Of a stretch of 64,000 nt of DNA, positions 35,431-47,640 are shown piece after piece (position 1 is the stretch's first letter; each line of letters opens with the position of its first letter). The notes beneath the pieces were generated by a model. That model was not told where the DNA came from. It worked only from the letters and a program-made list of their open reading frames with translations, and did no database searches. The translations under genes and the position numbers were made by a program. Source of the DNA: Rutidosis leptorrhynchoides (Eukaryota > Streptophyta > Magnoliopsida > Asterales > Asteraceae); the NCBI RefSeq assembly GCF_046630445.1, contig NC_092333.1, forward strand, positions 6,878,501-6,942,500. The letters are read 5' to 3'.

Positions 35431-37310
35431 TGAAACATCAATGGCGATGGTACGTCCAGGCAAAAATTTCGGTTGAGTATATATTTATGTATTATACTAG
35501 TATATGTTTATTATTATATATGTTCGTATATTGTTGAGTAATTACTTTTGGTCATGTTGTGAATTTACAATCGACGTTTTTACAATAAATTAATATCTAG
35601 AATGATCTGCTTTCTCCATCTTCATATTAAATCTGTCTTTTGATCAATGTCTTTTACTTTTTTGTAGTTATGTTGAAACTCTTTTATAATTGCTGCTGTC
35701 TTTAAAATGAAATTTATCAAAAATGACTCCAGGTTTAAGTGGCTCTCCGTTGAACATAGATTCTTGATTGGAGGACTTCTCCTGGAGTGACTCATTCTTG
35801 TACTTCCAAGAGAACTGTTTATTAGTAGATCATGATCTTTCAGTTTTTTTTTTTTTCCCTTTCACTTTTGTTTCAAATTTTGGCATTTTCATTCTTTTTA
35901 CGATGTTAACTAATCTGGTGAGATTATAGTGCAGGGGACGTCAGTGGCAATATTGACATTGTATGATCTTTCTTAGACTTTGATATGTAAAAAGAAGTCT
36001 TACAGTATAATGTTTATGATATGAGATTCGAGTTAAATGAAGTAGAAGCAAGAAGTGTGCACTGCCCATTCTCAATCTCATTTCTCAATATTTTATATGC
36101 ACTCATTTTCGAATAATGGGACACATCTGATAGGGGACATAGGTAATGATTCGTATTCTTTAAATATCTATATACTTGTTTTCTACTACTATTTATACAT
36201 CTTCCTCTTGATTTTTATTGTGATGTTTGGCAGGTGCGTGTTCGGGTTTAATAATGATTAATTTTCTGGGCCAGGCTCACATGTAATATGCAAATCCTTC
36301 TGAGAAGGGGCATTGACTAGTTAAACTAGTATGTCGAAGACAATTAGTAACTCGAACAACTCTTATTAAATGTTTTTTTTTTTATAAATAATATATAGTT
36401 AAACTTTGAAGTAGAAGTGGGAAAGTTTGAAAATTCGTGTATATTGTGCCTGAACAGCTTATAGCGACGTCTAAACTGCAGGTAGGTTGTATGTTTATAA
36501 ATTTTTATCATTATCATCTTACACTTGTTACTTGTTAAGTTTTTGTGTCGTTTAAGTTGTTATATGTAGCAACAGAAGCCTTCTGACATAGCACAAGATC
36601 AGTCAATAGAAGTTAAGCTTCCTGATTTCCACTTGACGATCAGGATTTTCAACTTGCTAGTTAACATACTTTAACTAACCATTTATTTTTTCTTTTTCTA
36701 TCTCATTTCATAATGTTCAATTTAGGCTCTCAAGCTGACTAATGGTCTCCTTCTCATTGAAATAGATTTTAGGCGGCTGCTTGTTTCTTCTCGTCAAGAG
36801 GTACACCTTTTTTTAATAATTAATTTTGCATCTTACTTGAGTTGCATCTTACTTGAGTTGCATCTTATATCCGATTGTTGTAAATGCTTTACTATCGTTC
36901 AATGTATTACATCTTGCAGAGGGGCTTTACCCATAGAGAAGAAAATTAATAATTAATAACAGCTTTTATACATTGAGACTACATATATCTCTTGATCTTG
37001 AGGCATAATGCTAATATGGTTTTTGCTATGACCGATCTTAGTCACACAGAATATATGGCTCCCACGATTGTGATTCAGATGCCAACATGCTTTCTATATA
37101 AGTTACTCAATCTGCCTCTCAAATTTACATTTCTCTCCTCGAGTTTGTTAGAACAAAGTTTAATGGTTTTGTGTATCTATGAGGAAAAATTCAAGCAGTC
37201 ACTTGATAGCGCGATTACGAGATTACTAGAGATTCAAGAGGGAGATAAACAATCTGTTGTTGCTTATCCATGTGTTCAGTGCAAGGTAATATATGTTTTA
37301 TATTATATTT
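35405..37310 (+). pseudogene. Unidentified gene-like module, copy A
   Basis: Not a recognised family. Exon-like pieces with plausible splice borders are visible: ATGTCGCGCCC...ATG|GTACGT (35405-35450), QKPSDIAQDQSIEVKLPDFH near 36575, ALKLTNGLLLIEIDFRRLL near 36725 followed by GTAC, and EEKFKQSLDSAITRLLEIQE near 37180. No long ORF results. The same pieces recur in the same order in copy B (about 42200-44420), so this is a duplicated gene or gene relic, not random intergenic DNA. Confidence 0.35.
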
Positions 37311-37312
37311 TG

Positions 37313-37616
37313 CACTACAAGAATAATGAGCTTTAGTGACGAACTAATAACACTAAATTGGTCACTAAATCAAGTTAGTGACCAAAATATGTTGGTCACT
37401 TCTCGTCACTATAGGTCCGTCAAAAAAAAAAAAAAATTTAGAGACCAAAATACCAAAATTGGTCACTATAGTGACCATTTGTTTGGTCACTAATATCGTG
37501 TATAGTGACCAAAATTTAGTGACCACTTTTTTAATGGTAACTAAATAGCATTATTAGTGATCAAATATTGAGTCGTCACTAAAAGATCGTCACAAATAAG
37601 CATTTTTTTTGTAGTG
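37313..37616. mobile_element. CACTA-type MITE, 304 bp
   Basis: The ends read CACTACAAGAATAATG and, on the opposite strand, CACTACAAAAAAAATG. TTG flanks both sides (37310-37312 and 37617-37619), the 3-bp target duplication expected of CACTA elements. Inside are repeated GTGACCAAAAT / GGTCACTA subterminal motifs. It has no coding capacity and lies in copy A only. Confidence 0.9.
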
Positions 37617-37619
37617 TTG

Positions 37620-38504
37620 GTAATAGTTGCATTGCCCCTTTATAGTTAATATTTTTTACCTTTTGTATGTTAATGAAACAGTGATAGTAATCTCCACCTC
37701 ATAGACATGAAGTTCGTTAACTGGAGTCGGTAGTATTATCTCATGGTGATGGTGAATAATTGTGGAAATGGTGAATAATTGTGGAAATGGGAACTCCATT
37801 GAAAGAAAGGCATACCTCCTGATATGATATTATTGAGCCATTATTTAAACTTCCTTGGTGTAGGTATGAAAATGTTCCTCCTCGTCTGAAAGTTTGTTCA
37901 TAATTACTGCTACTGCTACCTGTTGTACTATAGGCTCTCTGGATCTTTTCTTTTCCTTCACTTTTTTGTCCGTTGGGTGCTTCGTGCAATTCAATATTGA
38001 CTTGTATTAACGTTTATCCAAACTTTAAAGATATCATTTGGGAGGAGTAGGATTTACCAGTGGAGTGGTGGTTGCTCCTCATGTTGAAAATACACAACCT
38101 TTTTAAAATGAGTTTTCTCTATAATTGATGAGTCACATGGTTGGTTGGTCCATACCAAATGTGGTTCACATGATTATGCTTTTGATGCCAACACGTGCTC
38201 TTGCAAGTTTCTAAAACTTACCCCTCTAATTTTGTTTCTCTCATCGAGTTTCTTAGTAAAACTTACGAGGTTAGTAGCCAATGTCATTTTGTTTATTAGT
38301 AGAGCTGTGGGTAAGATATAATATTATTCGTTTGAGTGCTTCATATTTTAAATTTTAAAGTGTTTGCAAGGTAATGTATAGTTACCGTGCCGTTCCTTTC
38401 GAACTGCATTATATTGGGATCATGGATTTGCTAGTAATAATATGAATTATGAAGTGACGTTTTGCCCTTATAAAAATATATCAAAAATTTGAACATAGAC
38501 AAAA
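37620..38504. other. Unassigned stretch
   Basis: No gene recognised. The minus-strand ORF at 37741-37989 has no domain or partner and was not accepted. Confidence 0.4.
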
Positions 38505-38684
38505 AGGATCATGCAGGCTAACTAACCAAACCTGTATAAAAACTGAAACTTTTGCTATACAAACTTATCTTGATTGTTTTACGGACATCAGACCCGCCCA
38601 GTTTAGGTGCCCAGTTTAGGTTAACCTGATACTTATTAAACGTCAATTGCTACATTTATTTTTATTAATAACGACTTAAGATTT

Positions 38685-39579
38685 TCATGCTAACATAGAA
38701 AAAAAATGAGAAACATAAGCTTGGGATGACGGAATACAACAGTAAATAACACGTGCTTCAGTTAGTTCACATTCATCACTTCCCTCGCGTTTAAACTGGT
38801 GAACGAAAGCTTTGCTGTAAAAGCTATGGTCAAATTCATCAACAAAGGATTTCAATATATTGGGCCATAGACGTGTTATTAGTGAGGATAGAAACTTCTC
38901 GTCTAACAACGGGGACATCTCCCCTGGGATGAGCAACAAGTTTTGGTTCCAATTTATGGAACCCCATCTTCAAACCTCCTTCTGGGCATCTGTTAACACA
39001 CTCAAATGTGTCAAAAAATTATATTTAAAATTGGCATTAGAGATATTATTCAAATTTAATCGAAAATTTAAAAATTGACATACCAATTGATAGCCTTGAT
39101 TTTAGCAAGTGAAGCAGGCTCATGCCGCAAGAACACATCTCCTCGTACATCAAGAATCTTGACAAATATTTTCCTATACTCAAATAACATTTGGCTATGA
39201 GGTTTGAGTTTTCAAAAACTGAGTGGGTTATATCATGTGTTGTTAAATCTTCTTACGGCAGGTTCTCGACACTCAACGGCAGGGGTGCATATGACGATAA
39301 CAAAAAATTCATTATGAAAATGGGATTAGGGATGTGGGACCATCAAAAACCCCAACGTTAATAGCATTGTCAAACCTATGAGCAATCGTTGTTGTTATGA
39401 CTTGAGCGATAGCCCTGTCGATGTTGGTGTTTGTTGGACTGTTTAAATTCATCGTCCTCCGACATATCTCTTGTACTTGTTACCCATCTAACAACACAGA
39501 AATATCAGCATCATTCAAGAGGATCTTCGTGGATAAAACCATGTTATAAGTCTCTGGAACTCCTAACGTAGAGAACGCG
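38685..39579 (-). pseudogene. Alpha-tubulin-like pseudogene, minus-strand copy
   Basis: The minus strand reads SFVDEFDHSFYSKAFVHQF and KREGSDECELTEAR, which line up with the alpha-tubulin C-terminal region (IDHKFDLMYAKRAFVHWY, GEGMEEGEFSEAR). The upstream part mirrors the plus copy. Only about the last 60% of a normal 450-residue tubulin is represented, and stops and frameshifts break it. The protein is far more diverged than functional plant alpha-tubulins, so this is an old relic or a descendant of a fast-evolving paralog. Confidence 0.7.
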
Positions 39580-39627
39580 TAGTTTGTATGTACCACCTTC
39601 GATTTTGAACGGGTAGTCCAAACAACA

Positions 39628-40495
39628 CGTTCTCTACTTTGGGAGGTCTAGAGACTTATAACATGGTCTTATCCACGAAGAACCTCTTGAATGATGCTGA
39701 TATTTTCGAGTTTTTATATAGAGAACAAGTATAAGAGATCTGTCGCAGGTCGGTAAATTTAGACAGTCCAACAAACACCAACATCAACAGGGTTATCGCT
39801 CAATTCGTAGCATCAGCAACGACCACTCATGGGTTTAGCAACGCTATGGACATTGGGGTTTTTGGAGGTCCCACATCCCTGACCCCATTCACATAAATCA
39901 ATTTCCCGTTACCGTCATATGCACCCCCGTCGCTGAGTGTTGAGAACCTTCTATACAAAGATTTAACTACAAGTGATATAAGCCACTCAGTTTTTGAAAA
40001 GTCAAAAACATCATGGCCAAATGTGACTTGAATAGAGGAAAGTGTTTGTCAAGATTCTTGATGTACCGAAGAGATGTGTTTTCGCGGGATGGGCCTGATT
40101 CATTTTCTAAAATCAAGACTATCAATTGGTATGCCAATTTTTAAATTTTCGATTAAATTTGAATGATATCTCTAATCCCATTTTTAAATATGATGTTTTA
40201 ACACATTTAGGTGTGTTAACAGGTACCCAGGATGGGGTTTCAAGATGGGTTTCTATAAATTGGTCCCGAACCTATTGCCCTTCCCAGGAGAGATGTCTCC
40301 GTTGTTAGACGAGCATTTTCCATGCTCGCTAATAACACGTTCGTAGCTAAAATATTGAAAGCTGTTGGTGATGAATTTGACAAAAGCTTCTACACCCAAG
40401 CTTTCGTTCACCAGTTTAAACGCGCGGGAAGTGATGAATGTGAACTAGCGGAGGCACGTGTAAAGTTGAAAAAACTGGAGAAGAAATATACTTAA
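39628..40495 (+). pseudogene. Alpha-tubulin-like pseudogene, plus-strand copy
   Basis: Reads ETYNMVLSTKNLLNDADIFE, EICRRSVNLDSPTNTNINR and LPSYAPPSLSVENLLYKDLT, with SDISHSVFE after. These match alpha-tubulin EPYNSVLSTHSLLEHTD, DICRRSLDIERPTYTNLNR and LSSYAPVISAEKAFHEQLS with EITNSAFE. The ICRR...TNLNR block is alpha-type, not beta. It covers roughly residues 180-440 of alpha-tubulin and ends near EARVKLKKLEKKYT. In-frame stops (for example at about 39732 and 39894) and frame changes make it non-coding. Its head-to-head position with the minus copy is the notable feature. Confidence 0.75.
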
Positions 40496-40995
40496 AAAGG
40501 AGGGGCTGAGGAGCTCACAGATGAGTTGTAAAGTTAGTTCAAACCCTTTGATTCATATTTGTATTTGTATATGATCAGTTACCACCAGCTCATTATGTTT
40601 GTGTTCTGTATTAAACAGCTTTATATGATATAATCTGAATGATATTATTGCTAAGGGTTTTAGATTGACTATTCTCTTGAATAAACGATTTCTCATGTTT
40701 ATTGGGGGGAGAGGGTATTGAGACGAGTCATGTTATCTGTTGTTATATTCTGTCATCTGAAACTTATTTTCACATTTTGTTTTTTCTATGTTGCATGAAA
40801 ATCTTGAGTCATTATTTATAAAATAAATGTAGCAATTGATGTTTTATCAAGATATAAGTATCAGGTGTGGTATCCTGTAACCTAAAATCGAATCGTCAGA
40901 CTTGGTATCTGTAAAACATATCTAGATAAGTATGTGTAAAAAAAGTTTCAGCTTTTATACAGGTTTGGTTGGTTAACTTGCACGCTCCTTTTTGT

Positions 40996-42200
40996 TTCAG
41001 TTCAAAATTTTGATATATTGTTTATGCATTAAATCACTTTAGTTTTTAGCTTTTATTTATTTATTTATTTTTATTTTTTTGAGATTTTGGTGTTTATGAG
41101 TTTATAAATTATAAGGGTGTTGTTTCCTTCCAAATACATGTTCTTTGTTAGGCTGACCAAACTTTACATGTTCACACCTTCATCATTTGCGTTGATGCTA
41201 CCTAAACTATCTTCAAACAAACTGGAAGTTTGTACTTTGATTAGGATCTTCTCCTTCGAAGGCCAGATTAGATACCCACAGAGTCACAGACTATGAAAAG
41301 GTAAAATAAGGACATGGACACAATCAAACTATATGTAAGTATAAGAGTGTATTTATGTGCTTATTTAAATTGGTATTGATAGCCTGGATATTGGGATGAC
41401 GAGGAGTTATTTCCCAACCCTGAAGATAAGAAGCGTAAGGTGGTCAAAACTTATATTATGGTATTCTCTTTAAAATTTTTAATGGGCACCTAAATTTGAT
41501 TGTTTGGTCACTAGCAAACATTTTTTGTACCTGTCTTGTGTACACAAAATTTAGCTTCATGGTATTTGATATTTTTTTTTTTTTATTGTTCTTCCTTTCC
41601 ATGTTTCTATTTTGGAGTACTGGTAATCGAATGATAATTAAATAGCTTAAGCGACTGGTAAGTACTTTACTGCCAACATTTCCTCAACTCTTTAGTTTAG
41701 GTAACCACTTTTGTTTTTAGGTGTTGTATTAAGTTATAATAAGTTTTTTTTAATGACTTTATTCTTGTTTAAGAAAAGAGTTTATTGTAAATCAGGGTAA
41801 TTCAATTATATTTGGTTCTTCCCTTTTCTCTTACTATTCTGATTTAGTTTTTTTGTAGAGTTATTAGTTTTTATATTTTATAAGCTCTCAACACTCCTTT
41901 ACAAAGACGTTATTGAAGCACGAGCACTCAGGTTATGCCGTCTTATTCTAAACACTTCACATGAGGGCACTCTATGTCGTGTTTTAAATATAGATGATAT
42001 GATATGTGATATTACTCTTAATCTTTTTATTGCGTAGTATCAAGACAACCCATACACCTATACTCTTGCAGCTAATGAAGATGGATAAGATGACGTTATG
42101 AAGTCGAGCGTGAAGGTCCAACTTTTGTGATTTGGAAATGAAAGATTTAGGTATACATTTAATATCATTCAACAAATTTTATTTTGTGGTTTGGTATGTG
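40996..42200. other. Unassigned stretch
   Basis: One exon-like piece, PGYWDDEELFPNPEDKKRKV (about 41381-41440), has a basic nuclear-localisation-like end but no family was recognised. Otherwise AT-rich with no supported gene. Confidence 0.3.
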
Positions 42201-44420
42201 CTGAAATATCTTTCTTTTTGTTACAGATTGTAATTGTAACTCTCTGTATTGGATGATAGTATGCATTCTCAGCAAGCGGATCAATATATGAGGTCAGTAT
42301 ACGCTTTTGTAGTTATATTAAAAATGATGGGCTTCCAGGCTTGGCTTGCTTGCTATTTCATACTATTTTTTCTTCGACGCACTTTGATATATTTCAAGAA
42401 GATTTACAGTGATATTGACGTTTTTTTATGATTTGAAATTTTCGAGTTAAATGAGTAGAAGTTGGAAGTAAGCACCCGTGCACAATCTCGTTTCTCATTG
42501 CACTTATTGCGGAATAAAGGGACACAACCGGTAGGTGACATAGGTAGTGATTCACTTTATTCAAATGTTTATTTACACATTTTCTGTTACTGCTTATAAT
42601 TCTTCCTCTGAATATTACTGGGATGTTTGGTAAGATATATGGATCTTTCTAATAATAAATGTTCATGTTTTTAGGCCATTTGTTTCCCTGCTAGCATATG
42701 CAGATCCTTTTGAGATAATTAGAAACAAGAGCAACACTTATTATATGCTGTTCTAACCCAATTTAATAGTTGGTCTGAAGTTGAAAGAAGTTTTAAAATT
42801 CGTGTATATTGTGCTTGTAACGGCTTGAAACCTGTATTTATGTTTAACCTTTTCCTTTAAATTGGTATGTAGAGTTCTTGTTAGTTGTTAGGTTTACTGA
42901 TTTTAAAAATACAAGATGGTTGTAAGTTCTGTTAGGTTTTTTGGTTTAATCAACTGTAAATTGATATGTAGCCACCGAAGCCTTCTGACACAGCAGAAGT
43001 GCTGTCTAAATAAGTTTGGATTCCTGATTCATGGCCAATTCCATTCGACTTCTAGATGTACCGGCTAGACCTTTTCTTTACCATAGATTTAGTCAGTCTT
43101 GCTTAGGTCACATCTCGCGTCTTATTGTTGTAGATGCATTACCTTTGTTTAATCCTTATCTTGAGAACCTCATGATAGAATTTAAATCTAGGGTTACATC
43201 TCACATGACTTTCATGATGTTTAAATCGTTAGTTCACATGCTTCAAGTAATAAATTCTATCATCTTTAAATCCTTTTGTTTTTATCTAATTTCACAATGT
43301 TGGTTAAGGTTCTCAAGCCGGAAGATGTCTTCGTCTCAATGAAATTGACCGTGCGGCTGCTTGTTTCTGCTGATCAAGCGGTAGACGTTTTCTTTATCTT
43401 AAATTTAGTCATTGAGGCTCCTTCGGGCCATGGCCACAACTATCATATAAGGCAAGGCTTGGAAGCAAGCTACCTGTGCCTCTCGGCAGGAACTGGGCTT
43501 GGCTTGGTTAGTAGTGCCCTCCCATTCTGTCCTTACTCAGGTTACATCTTTTATCTGATTTGTGTAGGCCTTTGGATGTATTATGCCTTTTGAATTCTTT
43601 CATGTTAAATTTAATCAGAGACTATATACATCATCGAGGCTACATATATATCCTGAGCTAATGTTATAATGGTTCTTGCTATAACTACTCTTAGTTCATT
43701 CAAAACATGTCTCGCTCACATGATTATGCTATGGATGGCAATATGCATTCTCAGCAAGCGGGTGAATATACGAGGTCAGTATATGGTCTTGTAGTTATGT
43801 TGAAAGCCATACAGTGCCTCTTTTACACTCTCGATTCTGATTCTGATTGTATATCTTATATATACCATTTTCTTGCATGGGTGATAACGTCTTTTTTTTT
43901 TTTGTTCGGAAGCGATAGCGTCTTCTTTTGATGTAATAATCAATTATTCAATCTTACTTGAGTTACATCTCATACTCAATTGTTGTAAATGCTTTACTAT
44001 CATTAGATGCATTAAACTTTGCAGAGGAGCTTTACACTTGGAGAAGAAAATTAATCAAATTTTTTATACATTAAGACTACATATATATCTCTTGAGCTTG
44101 AGTCAATGCTAATATGGGATTTTGCTATGACCGCTCTTAGTCATACGGGATATATGGCTCACACGATTATGCTTTAGATGCCTAAGAGGGTGCATCCACA
44201 GTGTATGAACTATTGAGAAGAACGTCTCTATCTATTTCAAGGAGCAAAGTTTGATGGTTGTGTATTTATGAGAATAAATTCAAGCAGTCACTACATAGTG
44301 CGGTTACGAGATTACTAGAGATTCAAGAGGGAGCTACACAAGCTGTTGTTGCTATCTATGTGTGTTCTGCACAATGTCAGCTATTTTTTGTCACTTATAT
44401 ATTTTAGTAATAGTATAGTT
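42200..44420 (+). pseudogene. Unidentified gene-like module, copy B
   Basis: Repeats pieces of copy A in the same order: the GGGACACA...GTGACATAGG stretch near 42520, ACCGAAGCCTTCTGACACAG near 42963, GTGCGGCTGCTTGTTTCTGC near 43351, and GATTACTAGAGATTCAAGAG near 44311. Part of it (MHSQQA...YTRSVY, about 42260 and 43745) is itself duplicated inside the copy. No long ORF or recognised domain. It shows the CACTA-MITE site in its empty form near 44400. Confidence 0.35.
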
Positions 44421-44931
44421 GGCCTCTTATGGTTAAGGGGTCTTCATTTTTAAATAGACCATGGACGTTGAAGCGTTTAGCCCTTGAATTGCAAATGAGT
44501 GATGTGATATCATCCAGCTATCGATAATGTGTCGAGTCATTATAGATTATCTGTTTGGTCAAGGTGAAACTGAATTTTATTTATGGTGATAATAATATTC
44601 TTTTACTTTAGAGTAGTCTTGAAGATACTGCATATGGGGAGGTGTAAGTTATGTGGATGTTTGTATCGCTGATATATCTATGTTTTCTTTGTTACACCTA
44701 TTTGCTAATTTATGGCTCGTATTTCAAGATATTAAGTTTTACCTTATTCCATTAAATTTCAAGGCTCTTATTCCAGATTTGTAGTCATTTGAATATCCAT
44801 GGACGATTAGTTTCTTTTAAAAGGATGATGATATACTTGTGAATCCGTGTTTTTTTACTACTCAGGTTGATTCTCACCCATACATTCGTGAGATAAACTT
44901 TGGCAGGTGCGCATAAGTTTTTCCATGGGCT

Positions 44932-44993
44932 TCAGAGGTTGCGGACGTCTTGTGTTCGGGCCTCAGAGGTTGCGGATGTCTTGCGTTCGGGCC
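44932..44993 (+). repeat. Two tandem 31-bp units
   Basis: TCAGAGGTTGCGGACGTCTT... and TCAGAGGTTGCGGATGTCTT..., each 31 bp and ending GTTCGGGCC. The surrounding 44420-45398 holds no recognised gene. Confidence 0.8.
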
Positions 44994-45401
44994 TCACCCG
45001 AGGGGGTTTTACCACACACGATACCCGTATGGATTCATGCTATGGTTTCCTCATGAGGGCAGTAGAATTGTAGTGACTCCAAACCGGCGCTTCAAAAAAA
45101 AGTAGCACACTGCATCAGGTTTGTCTTTTTGTTTGATTTCAATCTCTGCTTTTTCTAATTGACATGCTTGTGCTTTTGCTGTACATAATCACTTTGAATT
45201 AGCTTTCAGTATTCTGTCTCACCATCAATTGTTCAAGGCGTTCAGTTCTCTAATGCTTCACTTGTTTGCGGGTGTTTCGTGGTCTCAATGGTCAAATATG
45301 TCAATTGTTGTGTGCTTTGTACTCTTAGTTGTAATGGTTTGTTTTAGATTTTTGTGAAAGGTTTTGTTCATGTAGATTATACCCTTGTAGGCTTTGCTTA
45401 A

Positions 45402-47196
45402 GACCACTCTTAATGGGCCCGCGTTGGAGCTGCATAGAGCCGCCGTTGCAACGCCGCAGTTGCTAGCGGTCGCGGTTGGTGGCGCCAAAGAACCACTGTC
45501 GACTAAAATGCTGTGCAACGACTTTTCGGAGGACTTGGTCGGGCTCATTTTTACCTTTTTTTTTTTTGAATTAAAAGAAAAAAAGAGCCGTTGGCTTTTA
45601 ATGGATATATTGTTTTTTTTATTTCTTTTTCTTTTTCTTTTTTAATCTAATTATTCCTATATAAACACTATCCCATCCATTTTACAAACATCAAACACAA
45701 ACACTATACAAACACTATCTCATTTCAAACTTAAACCTATAAAATGTCTTAAAAAAAAAAAAAAACCTACTGAATAACCATCAAACAACGTCGTTAACGA
45801 TATGTGGAATTCGTTACTTTAAGATAGCGTGCAACACATTGTCATTCCGAGGTCATGATCATCTTCTATCCCCCAACAAAATTTCTCCCGACCAAATTAT
45901 CTGCAACATAATTATACACAAGGCGGTTTCGGTTACGGTTACGGATCTCCACAAGGCGGATTCGTACCTCCTCATGGCGGTTTTGCCGGTTATGGAACGC
46001 CACAAGGTGGTTTCGTGGGTTTTGGACCGCCACAACATTTCGGAAACCCCCACCAAGTTGTGTATCAACAAAATGTTAATCCACCGTCGGAAAATTCCCA
46101 ACCCGACCCGGAAGCGGTCCAAGAAACTCAATTTGAGAACGAAGAAGTCGAAGAAACACAAACACCGGAGTCACATGGTAAAGGAAAACGGGCAAAGGTT
46201 ATGTGGTCCGATGAAGAAAGTCGAATTTTAGCTGAATGTTGGGCGCGTGCTTCTGAAACCAACATTACCGGGAACTCTCAAACTACAGGGACATTTTGGT
46301 CCACCATACGAGCGGAGTACAATAGTTTGGTCCGTGAGCCTCGCCGATAAGATCAATTAATGGGAAAATGGAGTAAGATGTGTGAAGACATCAAGATCTT
46401 CATTGAAATATACGAAAAGCTTTCAAAACATTGGCAAAGTGGAAAGTCGGACGCGGATATCATGAAACATGCGGAAAAAGCCTTCAAACTTCAAACGTCT
46501 AGGACATTCGCATATGAAGATGCTTGGAAAAGTATAAAAGAATTTCCTCAATTTTTGACTTACGAAGGGTTCAATGAATCTAGAAGATCCTAACCCGACA
46601 TCGACACCGAATACGAATGTACCAAATTTGGAGCATTTATTCCAAGGAGATCTTATCCGTCATCCTCGAGGTCGTGATAGTTCAAAAAGAGCTAGAAGTT
46701 CCTGTTCATCGGATGCAGCTTCTCATTTGTCTTCGGACGAGGCACGGGCTCGTGTTATTGATTCCGCGACTACTACAAGGCTCGCTATGGAGGAGTTACG
46801 AAAGGAAGCACAAACGCGTACGAAGTTTGACATAATAAGACTTCTATCTCAACCGGTTTCTACCGACATTCCTCAGGAACAATATGACTTGGTTATGAAA
46901 TATCGTAACCAGCTCACAAAAAAATACACCAAGGAGTACAAGTCCGACGACGAAGAAGACTAAATTCTTAAATTTGTAGCTTTTAATTTTTTATATAATA
47001 CGATTTATAAAAAATAATATTAATAATAATAATAATAAAAATACTAATATTCATAAAATATTAAAGTGGGGTCAATGTGGTTGTAGTGATGGATATTAGT
47101 GATGGTGATGGGTTAAGTGAAATGAAGAAGTTGTTGAGGTGACGCTGATGTGGCAGCAATGTGGTTGTATGACAGGTGTCATGGATAAAAGTGGTT
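45402..47196 (+). mobile_element. PIF/Harbinger derivative carrying only the Myb/SANT ORF
   Basis: The ends GACCACTCTTAATGG and (reverse complement of the right end) AACCACTTTTATCC form short inverted repeats. TAA flanks both sides (45399-45401, 47197-47199), the 3-bp duplication typical of Harbinger. The element is 1795 bp. It encodes the DNA-binding helper ORF but no transposase, so it would rely on a transposase from elsewhere. Confidence 0.7.
45856..46963 (+). pseudogene. Harbinger ORF1, Myb/SANT-like DNA-binding protein
   Basis: An open region with a Gly/Tyr/Pro-rich N-terminus (PQGGF repeats), then a basic link and the SANT-like block VMWSDEESRILAECWARASE (about 46198-46257). A helical region follows (MGKWSKMCEDIKIFIEIYEK), and the C-terminus has LAMEELRKEAQT and KKYTKEYKSDDEED. 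In autonomous PIF/Harbinger elements this protein binds the ends and helps the transposase enter the nucleus. A TAA at 46348 and a frame change near 46580 break it, and no in-frame ATG remains before 46015. Database hits for such ORFs are often mislabelled glutathione S-transferase T3-like. Confidence 0.75.
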
Positions 47197-47199
47197 TAA

Positions 47200-47640
47200 A
47201 ATCTAAATAGATTGTTATTATCTATCAATTGTTGTGTGTTTCACTATCCACCTAAAAATCGGCGTTTGGTTGCCACCATTTTTTGTCTAGGATAGGCATG
47301 GTTGCGCCAAAGAGGGTCAACCAGTCCCATAATGTGTTGCTGTGAAGAAGGTGGGGCCCTTCACATCTTTTTATTTTATTTTTTGTCTTTTCAAGGTAGC
47401 TGTTGGTTAAATAATACTTAAAACTTTATTACTTTACAAACGGTCTCATGACTTTTTTTTAAATCGAATATATTTATTCTATAAACGCACATAATATATA
47501 TCTTTTTTCATACACAACTTATATATTTTTATAATATTTCATTATAGAAAATTATCAAAATGAATCCTCTAATAAATTTAATAGTGAGCGTCTAAATTAG
47601 GATTTCCGATCAGGAATTAATTTAGAGCAGGTCCAACGCG
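47200..47640. other. Stretch between Harbinger pieces
   Basis: AT-rich with a GC-richer patch at 47260-47360 that resembles a Harbinger subterminal region. It may be the left flank of the element whose transposase follows. Confidence 0.3.

Larger units (their letters stand above)
38505..40995. repeat. Large inverted repeat containing two tubulin-like pseudogenes
   Basis: The left arm (about 38505-39579) and right arm (39628-40995) are reverse complements with moderate divergence, around a spacer of about 48 bp. Matching continues beyond the coding part into 3' flank (TATACAGGTTTGGTTGGTTA near 40960 against its reverse complement near 38525). The duplicated unit was therefore genomic DNA, not a cDNA. 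About 330 bp present in the right arm (about 40465-40790) is absent from the left. Confidence 0.8.

Noticed and set aside
43276-43593. GTGLGLVSSALPF as the tubulin GTP-binding GGGTGSG loop, which would place the tubulin N-terminus here
   Set aside because: The match is short and lacks the surrounding tubulin blocks; chance resemblance is more likely.
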